Part shown: piece after piece, positions 15,649-25,005 of the stretch
How positions within the stretch are numbered: the stretch's first letter is position 1
Layout: each line of letters starts with the position of its first letter
From: OMPR01 sp965183835
GTDB taxonomy: Bacteria; Pseudomonadota; Alphaproteobacteria; Rhodobacterales; Rhodobacteraceae
Length of the DNA: 64,000 bases
Direction of reading: 5' to 3'
Assembly: GCA_965183835.1 (NCBI GenBank)
Contig: CBCYME010000012.1
Coordinates: 1-64,000, forward strand
Notes under the pieces: generated by a model
Databases searched by the model: none
Told to the model about the DNA's origin: nothing
What the model saw: only the letters and a program-made list of their open reading frames with translations
Made by a program: the position numbers and the translations under genes

Positions 15649-18336
15649 ATGCCCATCACCGTCGGACTGGATACGGCCAAGACGCGCAAGGAATTGAACG
15701 TCAACGGCAAGACCATTTCCTATTTCTCAATCCCCGCCGCGACCGATGCGGGCTTGGGGGACTTCTCAGCCCTTCCCGCCGCGCTCAAGGTTGTTCTGGA
15801 AAACATGCTCCGTTTCGAAGATGGCGGCTTTTCTGTCTCAGTTGAAGACATCAAAGCCTTTGCCGAATGGGGCGCAAATAGGGGTAAAAACCCTCGCGAA
15901 ATCGCCTATCGCCCGGCCCGTGTGCTGATGCAAGATTTTACCGGCGTCCCTGCGGTTGTCGATCTTGCCGCGATGCGGGACGGCATCGTCAGCCTGAAAG
16001 GCAGTGCTGCGAAAATCAATCCGCTGGTTCCTGTTGATCTGGTCATCGACCACTCGGTCATGATCGATGAATTCGGCAACGCACGTGCATTCCAGATGAA
16101 TGTGGATCGCGAATATGAACGTAATATGGAACGCTATCAGTTCCTAAAGTGGGGCCAGAGTGCCTTTAACAATTTCCGCGTCGTGCCCCCAGGGACCGGC
16201 ATTTGCCATCAGGTAAACGTTGAATATCTAGCCCACACCGTTTGGACCGACACGGATCAAAACGGCGTTGAAGTCGCCTATCCTGATACCTTGGTCGGCA
16301 CTGACAGTCATACCACAATGGTGAACGGCATGGCTGTTCTAGGTTGGGGTGTCGGCGGCATCGAGGCCGAGGCCGCCATGCTGGGCCAACCGATTTCAAT
16401 GCTGATCCCCGAAGTTGTTGGGTTCAAGCTGACCGGCACGATGGTCGAAGGTACCACCGGAACTGATCTTGTTCTAAAAGTCGTGGAAATGCTGCGAGAA
16501 AAAGGCGTTGTTGGAAAGTTCGTCGAATTCTATGGCGACGGGCTGGACCGCCTGCCGCTCGCGGACCGCGCCACGATTGCCAACATGGCCCCGGAATATG
16601 GAGCCACCTGTGGCTTTTTCCCGATCGACAATGAAACCATCCGTTATATGCGCAACACCGGCCGGGAGGAAGATCGCCTGGCCCTGATTGAAGCCTACGC
16701 CAAAGAAAACGGGTTCTGGCGCGGGGCGGATTACGCCCCCGTCTACACAGACACGATGGAACTGAATATGGGCACTATCGTGCCCGCGATTTCCGGGCCT
16801 AAACGACCGCAAGATTACGTCGCCTTAACGGATGCCAAATCAGCATTCCGAACTGAGATGGAGCAGACCTTCAAACGCCCCATGGGCAAAGAAATCGCCG
16901 TCAAAGGCGAAGATTACACGCTGGAAAGCGGCAAGGTTGTGATTGCGTCGATTACGTCCTGCACCAACACCTCCAACCCCTATGTGATGATTGGGGCAGG
17001 TTTGGTGGCGCGCAAGGCGGCAGCATTGGGTTTGAATCGGAAACCTTGGGTAAAAACCTCGCTCGCACCGGGCTCGCAAGTTGTTTCAGCCTATCTGGAG
17101 GCGGCCGCTTTGCAGGACGATCTGGATGCTATCGGCTTTAATCTCGTCGGTTATGGATGCACCACCTGCATCGGGAATTCCGGCCCGATACAACCCGAAC
17201 TGTCCGAAGCCATCTCTGAGGGGGATTTGGTAGCGACCGCTGTTCTGTCCGGCAATCGCAATTTTGAAGGACGTATTTCACCAGATGTTCGGGCCAACTA
17301 TTTGGCGTCGCCTCCCTTGGTTGTGGCCTATGCCTTGGCGGGTACAATGGACATCGATCTGGCCAACGATCCGATCGCTCAGGACAAAGATGGCAATGAT
17401 GTCTACCTAAAGGATATCTGGCCCTCGACCCACGAAATCGCTGAGCTGGTCGAACGAACCGTGACCCGCGACGCCTTTTTATCGAAATATGCCGACGTCT
17501 TCAAAGGCGATGAAAAGTGGCAAAGCGTCGAAACCACCAACGCCGAAACCTATGACTGGCCCGCTGCATCGACCTATATCCAAAACCCGCCCTACTTTCA
17601 GGGCATGAGCGACCAGCCTGGTACCATCAGCAACATAAAGGACGCCAAAGTACTTGCCGTGCTGGGCGATATGGTCACCACCGATCACATCTCACCCGCT
17701 GGCAGCTTTGCCAGCACGACCCCGGCGGGCCAATATCTGTTGGATCGTCAGGTGCAGCCGCGCGAGTTTAACTCGTATGGGTCCCGTCGCGGCAACCACG
17801 AGGTCATGATGCGCGGCACCTTTGCCAACATCCGTATCAAGAACGAAATGCTGGATGGTGTCGAAGGTGGATATACCAAAGGTCCAGATGGCGATCAGAC
17901 CTCAATCTACGATGCCTCGATGGCCTATCAGGCGGCGGGCACCCCCTTGGTGATCTTTGGAGGGGTGCAATACGGTGCTGGATCTTCACGGGACTGGGCC
18001 GCCAAGGGAACCGCCCTGCTCGGAGTCAACGCAGTGATCGCCGAGAGCTTTGAGCGTATTCACCGCTCGAATCTGGTGGGCATGGGCGTTATTCCATTTG
18101 AATTCACCAATGGGGACTCGCGCAAAACATTGGGTTTGACTGGGGCGGAAACGGTCTCAATAAGCGGTTTGGACACCATCCAACCCCTGCAAGACGTACC
18201 TTGTTCTATCACCTTCCCGGATGGTTCTGTAAAAGAGATCACGCTGAAATGTCGGATCGATACGGCCCCCGAAATCGAATACGTCGAACACGGCGGGGTT
18301 CTGCACTATGTCCTGCGCAACCTTGCGAAATCATAA
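15649..18336 (+). CDS. acnA: aconitate hydratase A
   Basis: An 895-aa cytoplasmic TCA-cycle enzyme that interconverts citrate and isocitrate through cis-aconitate. All parts of the AcnA/IRP1 type are present: DFTGVPAVVDLAAMRD, DSHTTMVNGMAVLGWGVGG, SITSCTNTSNPYVMIGAG for the first cluster Cys, YGCTTCIGNSGPI for the other two Cys, and QYGAGSSRDWAAKG in the swivelling domain. These three Cys hold the [4Fe-4S] cluster. The length matches the family. ATG 15649 follows GAGGGAGG. Monocistronic with a good terminator. Confidence 0.97.
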   Translation: MPITVGLDTAKTRKELNVNGKTISYFSIPAATDAGLGDFSALPAALKVVLENMLRFEDGGFSVSVEDIKAFAEWGANRGKNPREIAYRPARVLMQDFTGVPAVVDLAAMRDGIVSLKGSAAKINPLVPVDLVIDHSVMIDEFGNARAFQMNVDREYERNMERYQFLKWGQSAFNNFRVVPPGTGICHQVNVEYLAHTVWTDTDQNGVEVAYPDTLVGTDSHTTMVNGMAVLGWGVGGIEAEAAMLGQPISMLIPEVVGFKLTGTMVEGTTGTDLVLKVVEMLREKGVVGKFVEFYGDGLDRLPLADRATIANMAPEYGATCGFFPIDNETIRYMRNTGREEDRLALIEAYAKENGFWRGADYAPVYTDTMELNMGTIVPAISGPKRPQDYVALTDAKSAFRTEMEQTFKRPMGKEIAVKGEDYTLESGKVVIASITSCTNTSNPYVMIGAGLVARKAAALGLNRKPWVKTSLAPGSQVVSAYLEAAALQDDLDAIGFNLVGYGCTTCIGNSGPIQPELSEAISEGDLVATAVLSGNRNFEGRISPDVRANYLASPPLVVAYALAGTMDIDLANDPIAQDKDGNDVYLKDIWPSTHEIAELVERTVTRDAFLSKYADVFKGDEKWQSVETTNAETYDWPAASTYIQNPPYFQGMSDQPGTISNIKDAKVLAVLGDMVTTDHISPAGSFASTTPAGQYLLDRQVQPREFNSYGSRRGNHEVMMRGTFANIRIKNEMLDGVEGGYTKGPDGDQTSIYDASMAYQAAGTPLVIFGGVQYGAGSSRDWAAKGTALLGVNAVIAESFERIHRSNLVGMGVIPFEFTNGDSRKTLGLTGAETVSISGLDTIQPLQDVPCSITFPDGSVKEITLKCRIDTAPEIEYVEHGGVLHYVLRNLAKS

Positions 18337-18358
18337 GCACTAAACTTTATGACGAACA

Positions 18359-18389
18359 ACAAAGCCTCAGATCACCTCTGGGGCTTTGT
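18359..18389 (+). terminator. terminator after acnA
   Basis: ACAAAGCCTCAG (18359-18370) pairs with CTGGGGCTTTGT (18378-18389) with one wobble pair and a 7-base loop. The T content after the stem is modest. Confidence 0.75.
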
Positions 18390-18453
18390 CTGTTCTGGAC
18401 CTTTGGCTTAGATTTGGGCAAGCTCAACACAAACCACGACGCTGGAGTGTTAA

Positions 18454-19953
18454 ATGCCTAAAGCCAATGCTCTTTTACTTTGCTCGCTCAGCGTCATAAC
18501 CGTCATTGGGGTTTGGGGCATCGCCGACATTGATGGGCTAGTGACCTGGGCAAGTGCAATTGTTCAACAAACCTTCCATAGCCGAGGATGGTTTGTGATG
18601 TTGGCTGCATCAACCATGCTCATCACCTGTCTGGCGCTTGCATTTTCTCCCTACGGCCGAATCCGCTTGGGCAAAGACGACGACCGACCCGAATTTTCAA
18701 CCGCGTCTTGGATCGCAATGTTGTTCTCCGCAGGAATGGGGGTTGGTCTGTTGTTCTGGGCAGTGGCCGAACCACTTACCCACTATAATTTCTTGGATGG
18801 TCAAATGCCCGCCCCGCAAGCGGCGCAACAAGCCATGCTCGCAACCAACTTTCATTGGGGGTTACATGCTTGGGCGATATATGGATCAACCGCACTGACT
18901 ATTGCCTTTTTCAGCTTTCGCCGTGGCACCGGCATGATGGTTGGTGCGCCGCTAGTTTCCTTGTTTCCAGGAGAAAAGTGGGCCCGCGTGGTCAGTTGGC
19001 TGTCTGATTTCATGGCGATCATAGCAATTGCCATCGGCGTTGGCGGGTCCATGGCGATGGGAATTTTTCAGGTGGCCGATGGGGTATCCGCACTGGCAAA
19101 CATTCAGGTCACGACCATGCTGATTTGGGGAATTCTCTTGGTCATGGTCGCCTGCTACATCCCTGCGCTATTGATCGACCTCGGGCAAGGTATGGCGCGC
19201 CTCTCGAACGCAGCTATGGCCATTGCAATCGCTTTGGTCGCCTATACCATCATCCTTGGGCCAACAGAGTTTTTGCTCAACACCGTGGTGCAAAGCTTTG
19301 GGGATTACGTCGCCAACGTCCTGCCCCGCGGCTTTCAAACATTCCCTTTCTACGGCACCAAAATTCATCAATGGTTCAGCGATTGGACACTCACCTATAT
19401 GGTGTGGTGGATTGCGTGGGGGCCATTTGTGGGTGTCTTTGTTGCCCGCATATCAAAAGGGCGCACCATAAGGGAATTCGTCATCGGTGTTCTGTTTGCT
19501 CCGACACTGTTCTCGATTGTCTGGTTTGGAGCCTTTGGCGGCATCGGCCTGTTTGAAACCATCAACGGAGCAGGCGAGCTGCTTCAAATGACACAAACCA
19601 ACGTCGAACGCGTCACCTTTGGTTTGCTTGACCGTTTGCCATTTTCAAACCTCACAACCCTCGCCACAGTAATCGCCGCCTTTTTGTTTATAGTGACCAG
19701 CGTTGTCAGCGCCGCTTTTGTACTTGGTACTTTTTCAACCGGCGGTGATCCGAACCCACCACCAAAAATTCGGCTTATCTGGGGTGTTTTGCTAGGGCTG
19801 TTGAGCGTGGCAATGATCCTGTCGGGGTCAGTGGACTCTGTAAAAATCCTGATCTCGCTCGGTGCGCTCCCGTTTGTCTTTATTTCGGTTCTGCTGCTGG
19901 TGTGCCTGATCCGTGGCCTACGAGAAGAAGGAATGCCACATGCTGATCGGTGA
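18454..19953 (+). CDS. BCCT family transporter (betaine/carnitine/choline type)
   Basis: A 499-aa inner-membrane carrier with about 12 helices. BCCT landmarks are present: AGMGVGLLFW (the GMGVG of residues 94-98 forms the substrate/ion site in BetP), the aromatic motif DWTLTYMVWWIAWGPFVGVF, then ARISKGRTIREF. BCCT members move quaternary ammonium compounds such as glycine betaine, choline, carnitine or DMSP with sodium or protons. The exact substrate cannot be told. There is no long regulatory C-terminus. ATG 18454 follows GGAG. A 28-codon ORF overlaps its end, and a strong terminator follows that. It fits the window's theme of methylated osmolyte use. Confidence 0.92.
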   Translation: MPKANALLLCSLSVITVIGVWGIADIDGLVTWASAIVQQTFHSRGWFVMLAASTMLITCLALAFSPYGRIRLGKDDDRPEFSTASWIAMLFSAGMGVGLLFWAVAEPLTHYNFLDGQMPAPQAAQQAMLATNFHWGLHAWAIYGSTALTIAFFSFRRGTGMMVGAPLVSLFPGEKWARVVSWLSDFMAIIAIAIGVGGSMAMGIFQVADGVSALANIQVTTMLIWGILLVMVACYIPALLIDLGQGMARLSNAAMAIAIALVAYTIILGPTEFLLNTVVQSFGDYVANVLPRGFQTFPFYGTKIHQWFSDWTLTYMVWWIAWGPFVGVFVARISKGRTIREFVIGVLFAPTLFSIVWFGAFGGIGLFETINGAGELLQMTQTNVERVTFGLLDRLPFSNLTTLATVIAAFLFIVTSVVSAAFVLGTFSTGGDPNPPPKIRLIWGVLLGLLSVAMILSGSVDSVKILISLGALPFVFISVLLLVCLIRGLREEGMPHADR

Positions 19954-20026
19954 TCTCACAGATACGCTTATGAACCTGACAACCTTTGCCTTTATTGGTG
20001 CAATGGTTTGGATCTTGCTGCGTTAA
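19940..20026 (+). CDS. 28-aa hydrophobic small protein overlapping the BCCT gene
   Basis: The ORF starts at ATG 19940 inside the last codons of the BCCT gene in another frame, 7 bases after AAGGA, and stops at 20026 just before the terminator. It reads as a polar start (MLIGDLTDTLMN) followed by one likely membrane helix (LTTFAFIGAMVWILLR). The overlap of 14 bases, the ribosome site and the position before the terminator suggest a translationally coupled accessory peptide of the transporter. This is too short to be sure without conservation data. Confidence 0.45.
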   Translation: MLIGDLTDTLMNLTTFAFIGAMVWILLR

Positions 20027-20027
20027 A

Positions 20028-20058
20028 GGCTGGCGATCTTATTCGCCAGCCGCTTTTT
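20028..20058 (+). terminator. terminator of the BCCT transcript
   Basis: GGCTGGCGA (20028-20036) and TCGCCAGCC (20043-20051) form a perfect 9-bp stem, followed by GCTTTTT. It overlaps the 3' end of the convergent ccmG gene. Confidence 0.9.
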
Positions 20059-20578
20059 CCAACGCAGGACGGAGTGTCTTTTCAATGACTCGCTGGGTGA
20101 TTGGTCCAGCAAAGCGCAGAATTATCGTACCCTCGCCATCGATCACATACGTCTCTGGAACGCCATACACTCCCCAATCCAACGCCATACGGCCCTTTTC
20201 GTCCCGGCCGATACCGGTATAGGGATCCCCGAGTTCCTGCAAGAACCCGTCAGCCTGCGCCACGGTGTCCTTGTAGTTCACTCCGTAAACCGGAATGCCC
20301 TCTTGCGACAGTAGCTCCAGATTTGGATGTTCCACCCGACAAGGCGCGCACCAACTGGCCCAGTAATTCACAAGTTTGACCTTACCGTCACGCAAGGTTT
20401 CATTCGTGAATCCCACTTTGCCCGGAAAATCCGTCAACACCACCGGTGGGGCCGATTGTCCCGCACGGGCAGACGGCAAAGACTCGGGGTCTTCGCGGAA
20501 CATACCAACAGCGGCCAGCGCAACAAATGCCGCAAAGATCAACGGAGGGGCAATCATCAAAGGCGATACTTTAGCCAT
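20039..20578 (-). CDS. ccmG: thiol:disulfide interchange protein CcmG/DsbE
   Basis: A 179-aa membrane-anchored thioredoxin-like protein that reduces apocytochrome c, or CcmH, in the periplasm for heme attachment. It has one N-terminal anchor (about residues 7-27) and the active site WASWCAPC (Cys77 and Cys80). The family-specific GVPETYVIDGEG segment with its cis-Pro is present. ATG 20578 is preferred to TTG 20599: AGGA lies 9 bases upstream and the start overlaps the ccmD stop by 8 bases. It is the last gene of the ccmABCDG run. CcmE, CcmF and CcmH are not in the window. Confidence 0.95.
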   Translation of the reverse strand: MAKVSPLMIAPPLIFAAFVALAAVGMFREDPESLPSARAGQSAPPVVLTDFPGKVGFTNETLRDGKVKLVNYWASWCAPCRVEHPNLELLSQEGIPVYGVNYKDTVAQADGFLQELGDPYTGIGRDEKGRMALDWGVYGVPETYVIDGEGTIILRFAGPITQRVIEKTLRPALEKAAGE

Positions 20579-20729
20579 TCCGCGACATCCTATGTTCAAC
20601 CTTGCTCAGCTCAGCCCGCACCCGGCGCCCGCGCCACAGGCTGAAGGCAACCAAAAGGATCAGCAATACAATCGAAGCCGCATAAGCTGACAGGACCGTA
20701 TCCCCATATTTTCCCAAATCCGGCATCAT
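20571..20729 (-). CDS. ccmD: heme exporter protein CcmD
   Basis: A 52-aa single-pass membrane protein, missed by ORF finders because of size. It reads MMPDLGKYGDTVLSAYAASI, then a hydrophobic stretch LLILLVAFSLW and a basic tail with RGRRVRAELSK. This is the CcmD pattern (short periplasmic N-terminus, one helix, Arg-rich cytoplasmic end). It is needed for release of holo-CcmE from the CcmABC heme complex. The start overlaps the ccmC stop (ATGA) and the stop overlaps the ccmG start, as expected for coupled translation. Confidence 0.9.
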   Translation of the reverse strand: MMPDLGKYGDTVLSAYAASIVLLILLVAFSLWRGRRVRAELSKVEHRMSRNG

Positions 20730-21499
20730 GATCCAACCCTTTCACGTGCCAATAGTGCCTTAATCCGACGGGCCCGAATTTCGGTCCCGGTCCGGTACAG
20801 CACCAATGCAATGAACAACAAAACAAAGCCGATCATGCAGATCAGCAACGGAAAGAAAAAGACATTACTGACCTTTTCTGTTGTGTCAGATCCCGTGATG
20901 GCCCCGGCCCGCATGACCGAAGCGCCCTGGTGCAAACCTTGGTTCCAGAAGTTCACAGCGTAGCGGCTCAGCAGAGCAAAAACGCTGCCCACCAAACACA
21001 ACACAGCCGTCAGGTCGGCGGCGGTATCAGAGTTTTCGATCGCTTCCCAAAGCGCCATGTAGCCCAAGTAGAACAGAAACAGGATCAGAAAGGACGTAAG
21101 CCGCGGATCCCATTCCCACCACGTTCCCCACATGGGTTGTCCCCAGATTGCGCCGGTCACCAAGGCGATAATCGTCATGACGGCCCCAACTGGTGCCGCA
21201 GCCCGCGCGGCAAGCGCGCTGACGTGGTGACGCCGCACCAGCCAAATCAACGAGGTCAGCAACATCATCAACCACGCATTAATGGCCATCAAAGCGGCTG
21301 GCACATGAAGATAGATGATCTTGACCGTAGACCCCTGACGGTAATCATCAGGCGTAAAGAAAAACCCCCAGATCAGCCCAACGGCCAGACAGGCTGCAGA
21401 TAGAATCCAGAACACTGGCAAGACACGTTCGGTCGTTGCCAGGAACTTTTTCGGGTTGGCGTATTCCCAAAAGGAATTGAGCTTGGATGAGATTGACAT
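20726..21499 (-). CDS. ccmC: heme exporter protein CcmC
   Basis: A 257-aa inner-membrane protein with six helices that loads heme onto CcmE. The tryptophan-rich heme-handling motif WGTWWEWDPRLTS lies at residues 124-136, and the two flanking His ligands are His65 (IIYLHVPAAL) and His190 (GLHQGASVM). Length and topology match the family. It overlaps ccmD by four bases and follows ccmB after 44 bases in the transcript. Confidence 0.96.
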   Translation of the reverse strand: MSISSKLNSFWEYANPKKFLATTERVLPVFWILSAACLAVGLIWGFFFTPDDYRQGSTVKIIYLHVPAALMAINAWLMMLLTSLIWLVRRHHVSALAARAAAPVGAVMTIIALVTGAIWGQPMWGTWWEWDPRLTSFLILFLFYLGYMALWEAIENSDTAADLTAVLCLVGSVFALLSRYAVNFWNQGLHQGASVMRAGAITGSDTTEKVSNVFFFPLLICMIGFVLLFIALVLYRTGTEIRARRIKALLARERVGS

Positions 21500-21543
21500 A
21501 GTTGGTTTCTAGCCCGTCTGATTGGGGTCTACAATTCACATCA

Positions 21544-22200
21544 TTAGCGCAGATTGACGCGCAACACAGCAGCGCTGGCAAATGGCAACAATGCCACGCA
21601 AGCTGCGGTAATTCCTGCTAACATTATCAGGGGTGTGGAAAAATCCATCCCCAAAGCACCACGACGCGCGGCTTCTGAGCCAAAGATTAAGGTCGGCACA
21701 TAAAGGGGCAGCACCAACAACGACAGCAATAGCCCGCCCCGCTTTAACCCGACGGTCAACGCAGCCCCAAATGTGCCAATCACCGACAGGGCCGGCGTGC
21801 CCAGCAACAACGACATCACCAAAGCCCCGTATCCCGACGGTGACAGGTTAAGAAGCACCCCCAAGATCGGCGCAGCCAACACCAACGGAAATCCAGTCGT
21901 GATCCAATGCGCCAAGGCTTTGATTGTCACAACCGCCTCCAGCGGCAATGGCGCGGTCGCCAGCAAATCAAGCGATCCATCCTCCCAGTCCAAAGCGAGC
22001 AAGCGATCCAGCGACAAAAGGCACGCCAGCAACGCCCCGAGCCACAACACCCCCGGCGCAATTGTTGACAGCAAACTGGATTCCGGACCAACAGAAAACG
22101 GCACCATGACCGTCACGATCAGGAAAAAGGCCAAGCCAAGACCAAATCCGCCACCGGCCCGCAGCGCCAGTTTCAGGTCTCTCATTAACAAGGCGATCAT
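21544..22200 (-). CDS. ccmB: heme exporter protein CcmB
   Basis: A 218-aa membrane subunit of the CcmAB ATP-driven unit that releases holo-CcmE from CcmC. It is highly hydrophobic with six likely helices. The family block SLDRLLALDWEDGSLDLLA is present near residues 63-81. It overlaps ccmA by the four bases ATGA. Confidence 0.95.
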   Translation of the reverse strand: MIALLMRDLKLALRAGGGFGLGLAFFLIVTVMVPFSVGPESSLLSTIAPGVLWLGALLACLLSLDRLLALDWEDGSLDLLATAPLPLEAVVTIKALAHWITTGFPLVLAAPILGVLLNLSPSGYGALVMSLLLGTPALSVIGTFGAALTVGLKRGGLLLSLLVLPLYVPTLIFGSEAARRGALGMDFSTPLIMLAGITAACVALLPFASAAVLRVNLR

Positions 22201-22811
22201 AGAAACCCCTCGTCGAAATCATCTAACGATTTGGGTTTCGCCTTATAGCGCCCGACATCCAGAATGTCCCCATCAAGCCCCAGATCAATGTGCGTCGCAA
22301 TCAAAGCAGACCCACCATTGGAGAGGTGTGCGCGTACCGTATCCGCAAACATCTGAACCGCAGACACATCCAGTGACACGGTGGGTTCATCCAAAACCCA
22401 AATCGGGCGCTGCGTGACAAGCAATCGTGACAATCCCAAGCGCCGCTTTTGCCCAGCAGACAAATTGCCAGCATGGCGATCCACCAAATCCGTGAGTGCA
22501 AAAGCCTGCATTGCAGCGTCGATACCTTTGGCCCCGAACACACTCGCCCAAAACCTTAGATTTTCCGACACGCTGAGGGTCGGTTTAATCCCATCGGAAT
22601 GCCCTGCATAAGCAATCGTTTCTTCACCACCTGTGATCGTTCCCGAAAGCGGGGGCTGCAACCCAGCCAAGGTACGCAGCAAGGTTGTCTTACCAACCCC
22701 ATTGGGTCCTCGCACAATCAACGCCCTGCCCGGTTGCAATGCAAACTCCACCCCTTCGAGCACGGGAATACCGCCGCGGGCGATAGCAAGATCAGAAACA
22801 GTCAATGTCAT
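22197..22811 (-). CDS. ccmA: heme exporter ATPase CcmA
   Basis: A 204-aa ABC ATPase that powers the CcmABCD complex. Walker A is GPNGVGKTT (residues 35-43), the signature is LSAGQKRRLGLSR, Walker B is WVLDEPTVSLD, and the switch His lies in ATHIDLG. It follows the Mth938-like gene by 95 bases and may have its own start of transcription. Confidence 0.96.
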   Translation of the reverse strand: MTLTVSDLAIARGGIPVLEGVEFALQPGRALIVRGPNGVGKTTLLRTLAGLQPPLSGTITGGEETIAYAGHSDGIKPTLSVSENLRFWASVFGAKGIDAAMQAFALTDLVDRHAGNLSAGQKRRLGLSRLLVTQRPIWVLDEPTVSLDVSAVQMFADTVRAHLSNGGSALIATHIDLGLDGDILDVGRYKAKPKSLDDFDEGFL

Positions 22812-22906
22812 GATACGCGCTTATCCCATTGGGGCTAATGGCAAAAGGCGGGATTTGCCGCAGGTTGGTGATCGCCGCCCCTAAAACCACCAATCTGGCA
22901 TGCCTC

Positions 22907-23260
22907 TTAAACTGGCAACATCGCCAAAGCGATCCGCCGCCCCTCTGATAGTAAAACATTGTAGGTACGACAGGCCGCAGGTGTGTTCATGGGTTCGACA
23001 CCTAGCCCTGCCTCCTCCAAAATCTGTCGCATCTTTGCAGGCAGATGCGCAACTTCGGCTCCGGTCCCGACAAAAAGAACATCAACTTGACCGACCAACG
23101 CCAGCAACACCTCGGTGTCTTCGTATCCGTTCCAGGGTTGCGTTCCGGCTGGTCCCGTCAGAACCGCACCCTGCTGAACCTGCCCCCCGATACGAAAGAA
23201 ACCTGGCCCGTAACCGTCGATGGGCTGGGCATCTGTATACGTGACCTCATTCAGGCGCAT
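22907..23260 (-). CDS. Mth938-like (NDUFAF3 family) protein
   Basis: A 117-aa small protein of the Mth938 fold, which in mitochondria is the complex I assembly factor NDUFAF3. It has the family's central strands (EVLLALVGQVDVLFVGTG), the helix LPAKMRQILEEAGLG and the MNTPAACRTYNVLLSEGRR block. The role in bacteria is not established. In this group it commonly lies between sec and ccm genes, as here, so a link to membrane complex assembly is plausible. ATG 23260 follows AAGGAC. Confidence 0.85.
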   Translation of the reverse strand: MRLNEVTYTDAQPIDGYGPGFFRIGGQVQQGAVLTGPAGTQPWNGYEDTEVLLALVGQVDVLFVGTGAEVAHLPAKMRQILEEAGLGVEPMNTPAACRTYNVLLSEGRRIALAMLPV

Positions 23261-23287
23261 TTTTCAGTCCTTACTCCAACACGGGCC

Positions 23288-24043
23288 TTAATCCAGAACC
23301 GGCAATCCAGAAATCACCGCAATCCCTATCACAGAATAGGCCGCCATACGATAGATCCCCTCAAACCCGGGTCGGAACAACGCCTGTCCCACCATCGCAG
23401 TCGTCAAATAGGGAACGCATAGGATGGCCGAGACCCAGATCATTTCAAATCGGACTTCACCATTCCACAGCAGATTGCCCAGAATAATGACATCGGTTGC
23501 AGCCAAAAACAGGATCGTATTGGCACGAACGGACTCAACACTGCGTCGTGCATTGGCAAGGTAAAAGATGATGACCACCGGGCCCGTCATGCCACTCAGG
23601 CCACCAACAACCCCCGCACCGCCACCAATCGCCAAACGACCAGGTAAACCAAGCCGACCTTCGTATCGCCAACCGGTGATCACGGCTGTCAGCGTGACCG
23701 TGACGATACCAGCAACAACCCAGCGCAAGGTTTCCGGGTCAAGCTGCCCAATGATCCAATACCCGATCGGGACGGTTAAAAGCGTCGCCAGGACCAAAAT
23801 CGAAACTTCGCTGTGGTCAGCTTTGCTCCAGGCACGCGGCAACAAAGCCGCAGCAGAGGCAATGCCAGTGAACACGATGATGGTGATGACATCCACCATC
23901 GGGAGGAATTGTGTCGCCACGGGAACGAAAATCAAGGCTGACCCAAAGCCAGTGAACCCACGCACCATGCCTGCGACCAAAAAGGTCGCAGCCATCCATG
24001 CAAGCCCCGGCGTTGAGAGCGCAGCGGTTAACGCCTCAGGCAT
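23288..24043 (-). CDS. TauE/SafE family permease (first copy)
   Basis: A 251-aa membrane protein with about eight helices. Two related glycine-rich repeats mark the TauE/SafE family (VAGMVRGFTGFGSALIFVP and GGAGVVGGLSGMTGPVVIIF). Members are thought to export sulfite or other sulfonate-derived anions; the substrate here is unknown. I choose ATG 24043, which overlaps the secF stop by 8 bases; the TTG at 24055 is a longer alternative. It lies inside the usual sec-ccm gene order and may be an insertion relative to related genomes. Confidence 0.85.
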   Translation of the reverse strand: MPEALTAALSTPGLAWMAATFLVAGMVRGFTGFGSALIFVPVATQFLPMVDVITIIVFTGIASAAALLPRAWSKADHSEVSILVLATLLTVPIGYWIIGQLDPETLRWVVAGIVTVTLTAVITGWRYEGRLGLPGRLAIGGGAGVVGGLSGMTGPVVIIFYLANARRSVESVRANTILFLAATDVIILGNLLWNGEVRFEMIWVSAILCVPYLTTAMVGQALFRPGFEGIYRMAAYSVIGIAVISGLPVLD

Positions 24044-25004
24044 CAATGTTGGCAAACTGGTTGCCAGATGTATTTGATGGCTTGGACCAATCGCGTTTCA
24101 CACCCAGCCTCAACAAGATTGTCGAAGCGACAAAAACCGAAGAATACGTCCCGACAATCACGCCCCAGATCATGGCAAAGACAAAGCCACGGATCACGTC
24201 GCCGCCCAAAATATAAAGAGAAATCAGCGCCAACAATGTTGTGACCGAGGTCATCACCGTCCGGCTTAGGGTTTCGTTGATCGAGATATTCAAAACCTCT
24301 TTCAGCTCTTTCTTTTTGTATTTGCGCAAGTTTTCCCGGACGCGGTCAAACACCACCACAGTATCGTTGAGCGAGTAGCCGACAATCGTCAGAAGCGCCG
24401 CGATAATGGCCAGATCAAAACGGATCTGAAGTTCCGAGAACACGCCAATCGTCAGGACAACATCATGTACCAGCGCCGCTACTGCGCCTAATGCAAACTG
24501 CCACTCAAAACGCAACCAGATATAGATCAGAACTGCCCCAATTGCGAGTGCGACAGCCAAAACCGCAGTCTGGATCAATTCCCCCGATACCTTTGGACCA
24601 ACTGACTCGACCGAGATGAACTTGATGTCAGGCGCGACGGCTTTCAGCGCACCCTGAACGTCGCGCACCATATCCGCACTCGCGGACTCGGTGTCTGCCT
24701 GTGCCTGGATCCGGATCATCGCAACGTTTTCGTCTTCGCCGAATGTTGGATCAAACACTTCGGTGATCGTCACATCGCCTAAACCCAACGGTTCGATTGC
24801 GCCACGATAGGCGGACACATCCACCACCTGCGGGCTTTCCGTTCGGATCGTGGTCCCGCCACGAAAGTCGATACCAAAATTCAGACCCTGATACATGAAC
24901 GAGGCGAACCCCAACACCATCAGCAGCGCTGAAAGCCCAAGCCAGATTTTCCAGCCACTAAAGAAGTCGAAATTCGTTTCCTTGGGAACAAGTCTCAGAC
25001 GCAT
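24036..25004 (-). CDS. secF: protein translocase subunit SecF
   Basis: A 322-aa inner-membrane protein that works with SecD to pull exported proteins across using the proton gradient. It has the SecF marks: FGIDFRGGT near the N-terminus, a periplasmic P4-type domain, then helices with VGYSLNDTVVVFDRVRENLR and NINETLSRTVMTS-type segments (here NISINETLSRTVMTS). It starts one base after the secD stop, a tightly coupled pair. Confidence 0.97.
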   Translation of the reverse strand: MRLRLVPKETNFDFFSGWKIWLGLSALLMVLGFASFMYQGLNFGIDFRGGTTIRTESPQVVDVSAYRGAIEPLGLGDVTITEVFDPTFGEDENVAMIRIQAQADTESASADMVRDVQGALKAVAPDIKFISVESVGPKVSGELIQTAVLAVALAIGAVLIYIWLRFEWQFALGAVAALVHDVVLTIGVFSELQIRFDLAIIAALLTIVGYSLNDTVVVFDRVRENLRKYKKKELKEVLNISINETLSRTVMTSVTTLLALISLYILGGDVIRGFVFAMIWGVIVGTYSSVFVASTILLRLGVKRDWSKPSNTSGNQFANIDA

Positions 25005-25005
25005 A

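Noticed and set aside
22988..23010. T-loop-like GGGTTCGACACC suggesting a tRNA
   Set aside because: It encodes part of the Mth938-like protein on the minus strand and has no acceptor or anticodon stems around it.
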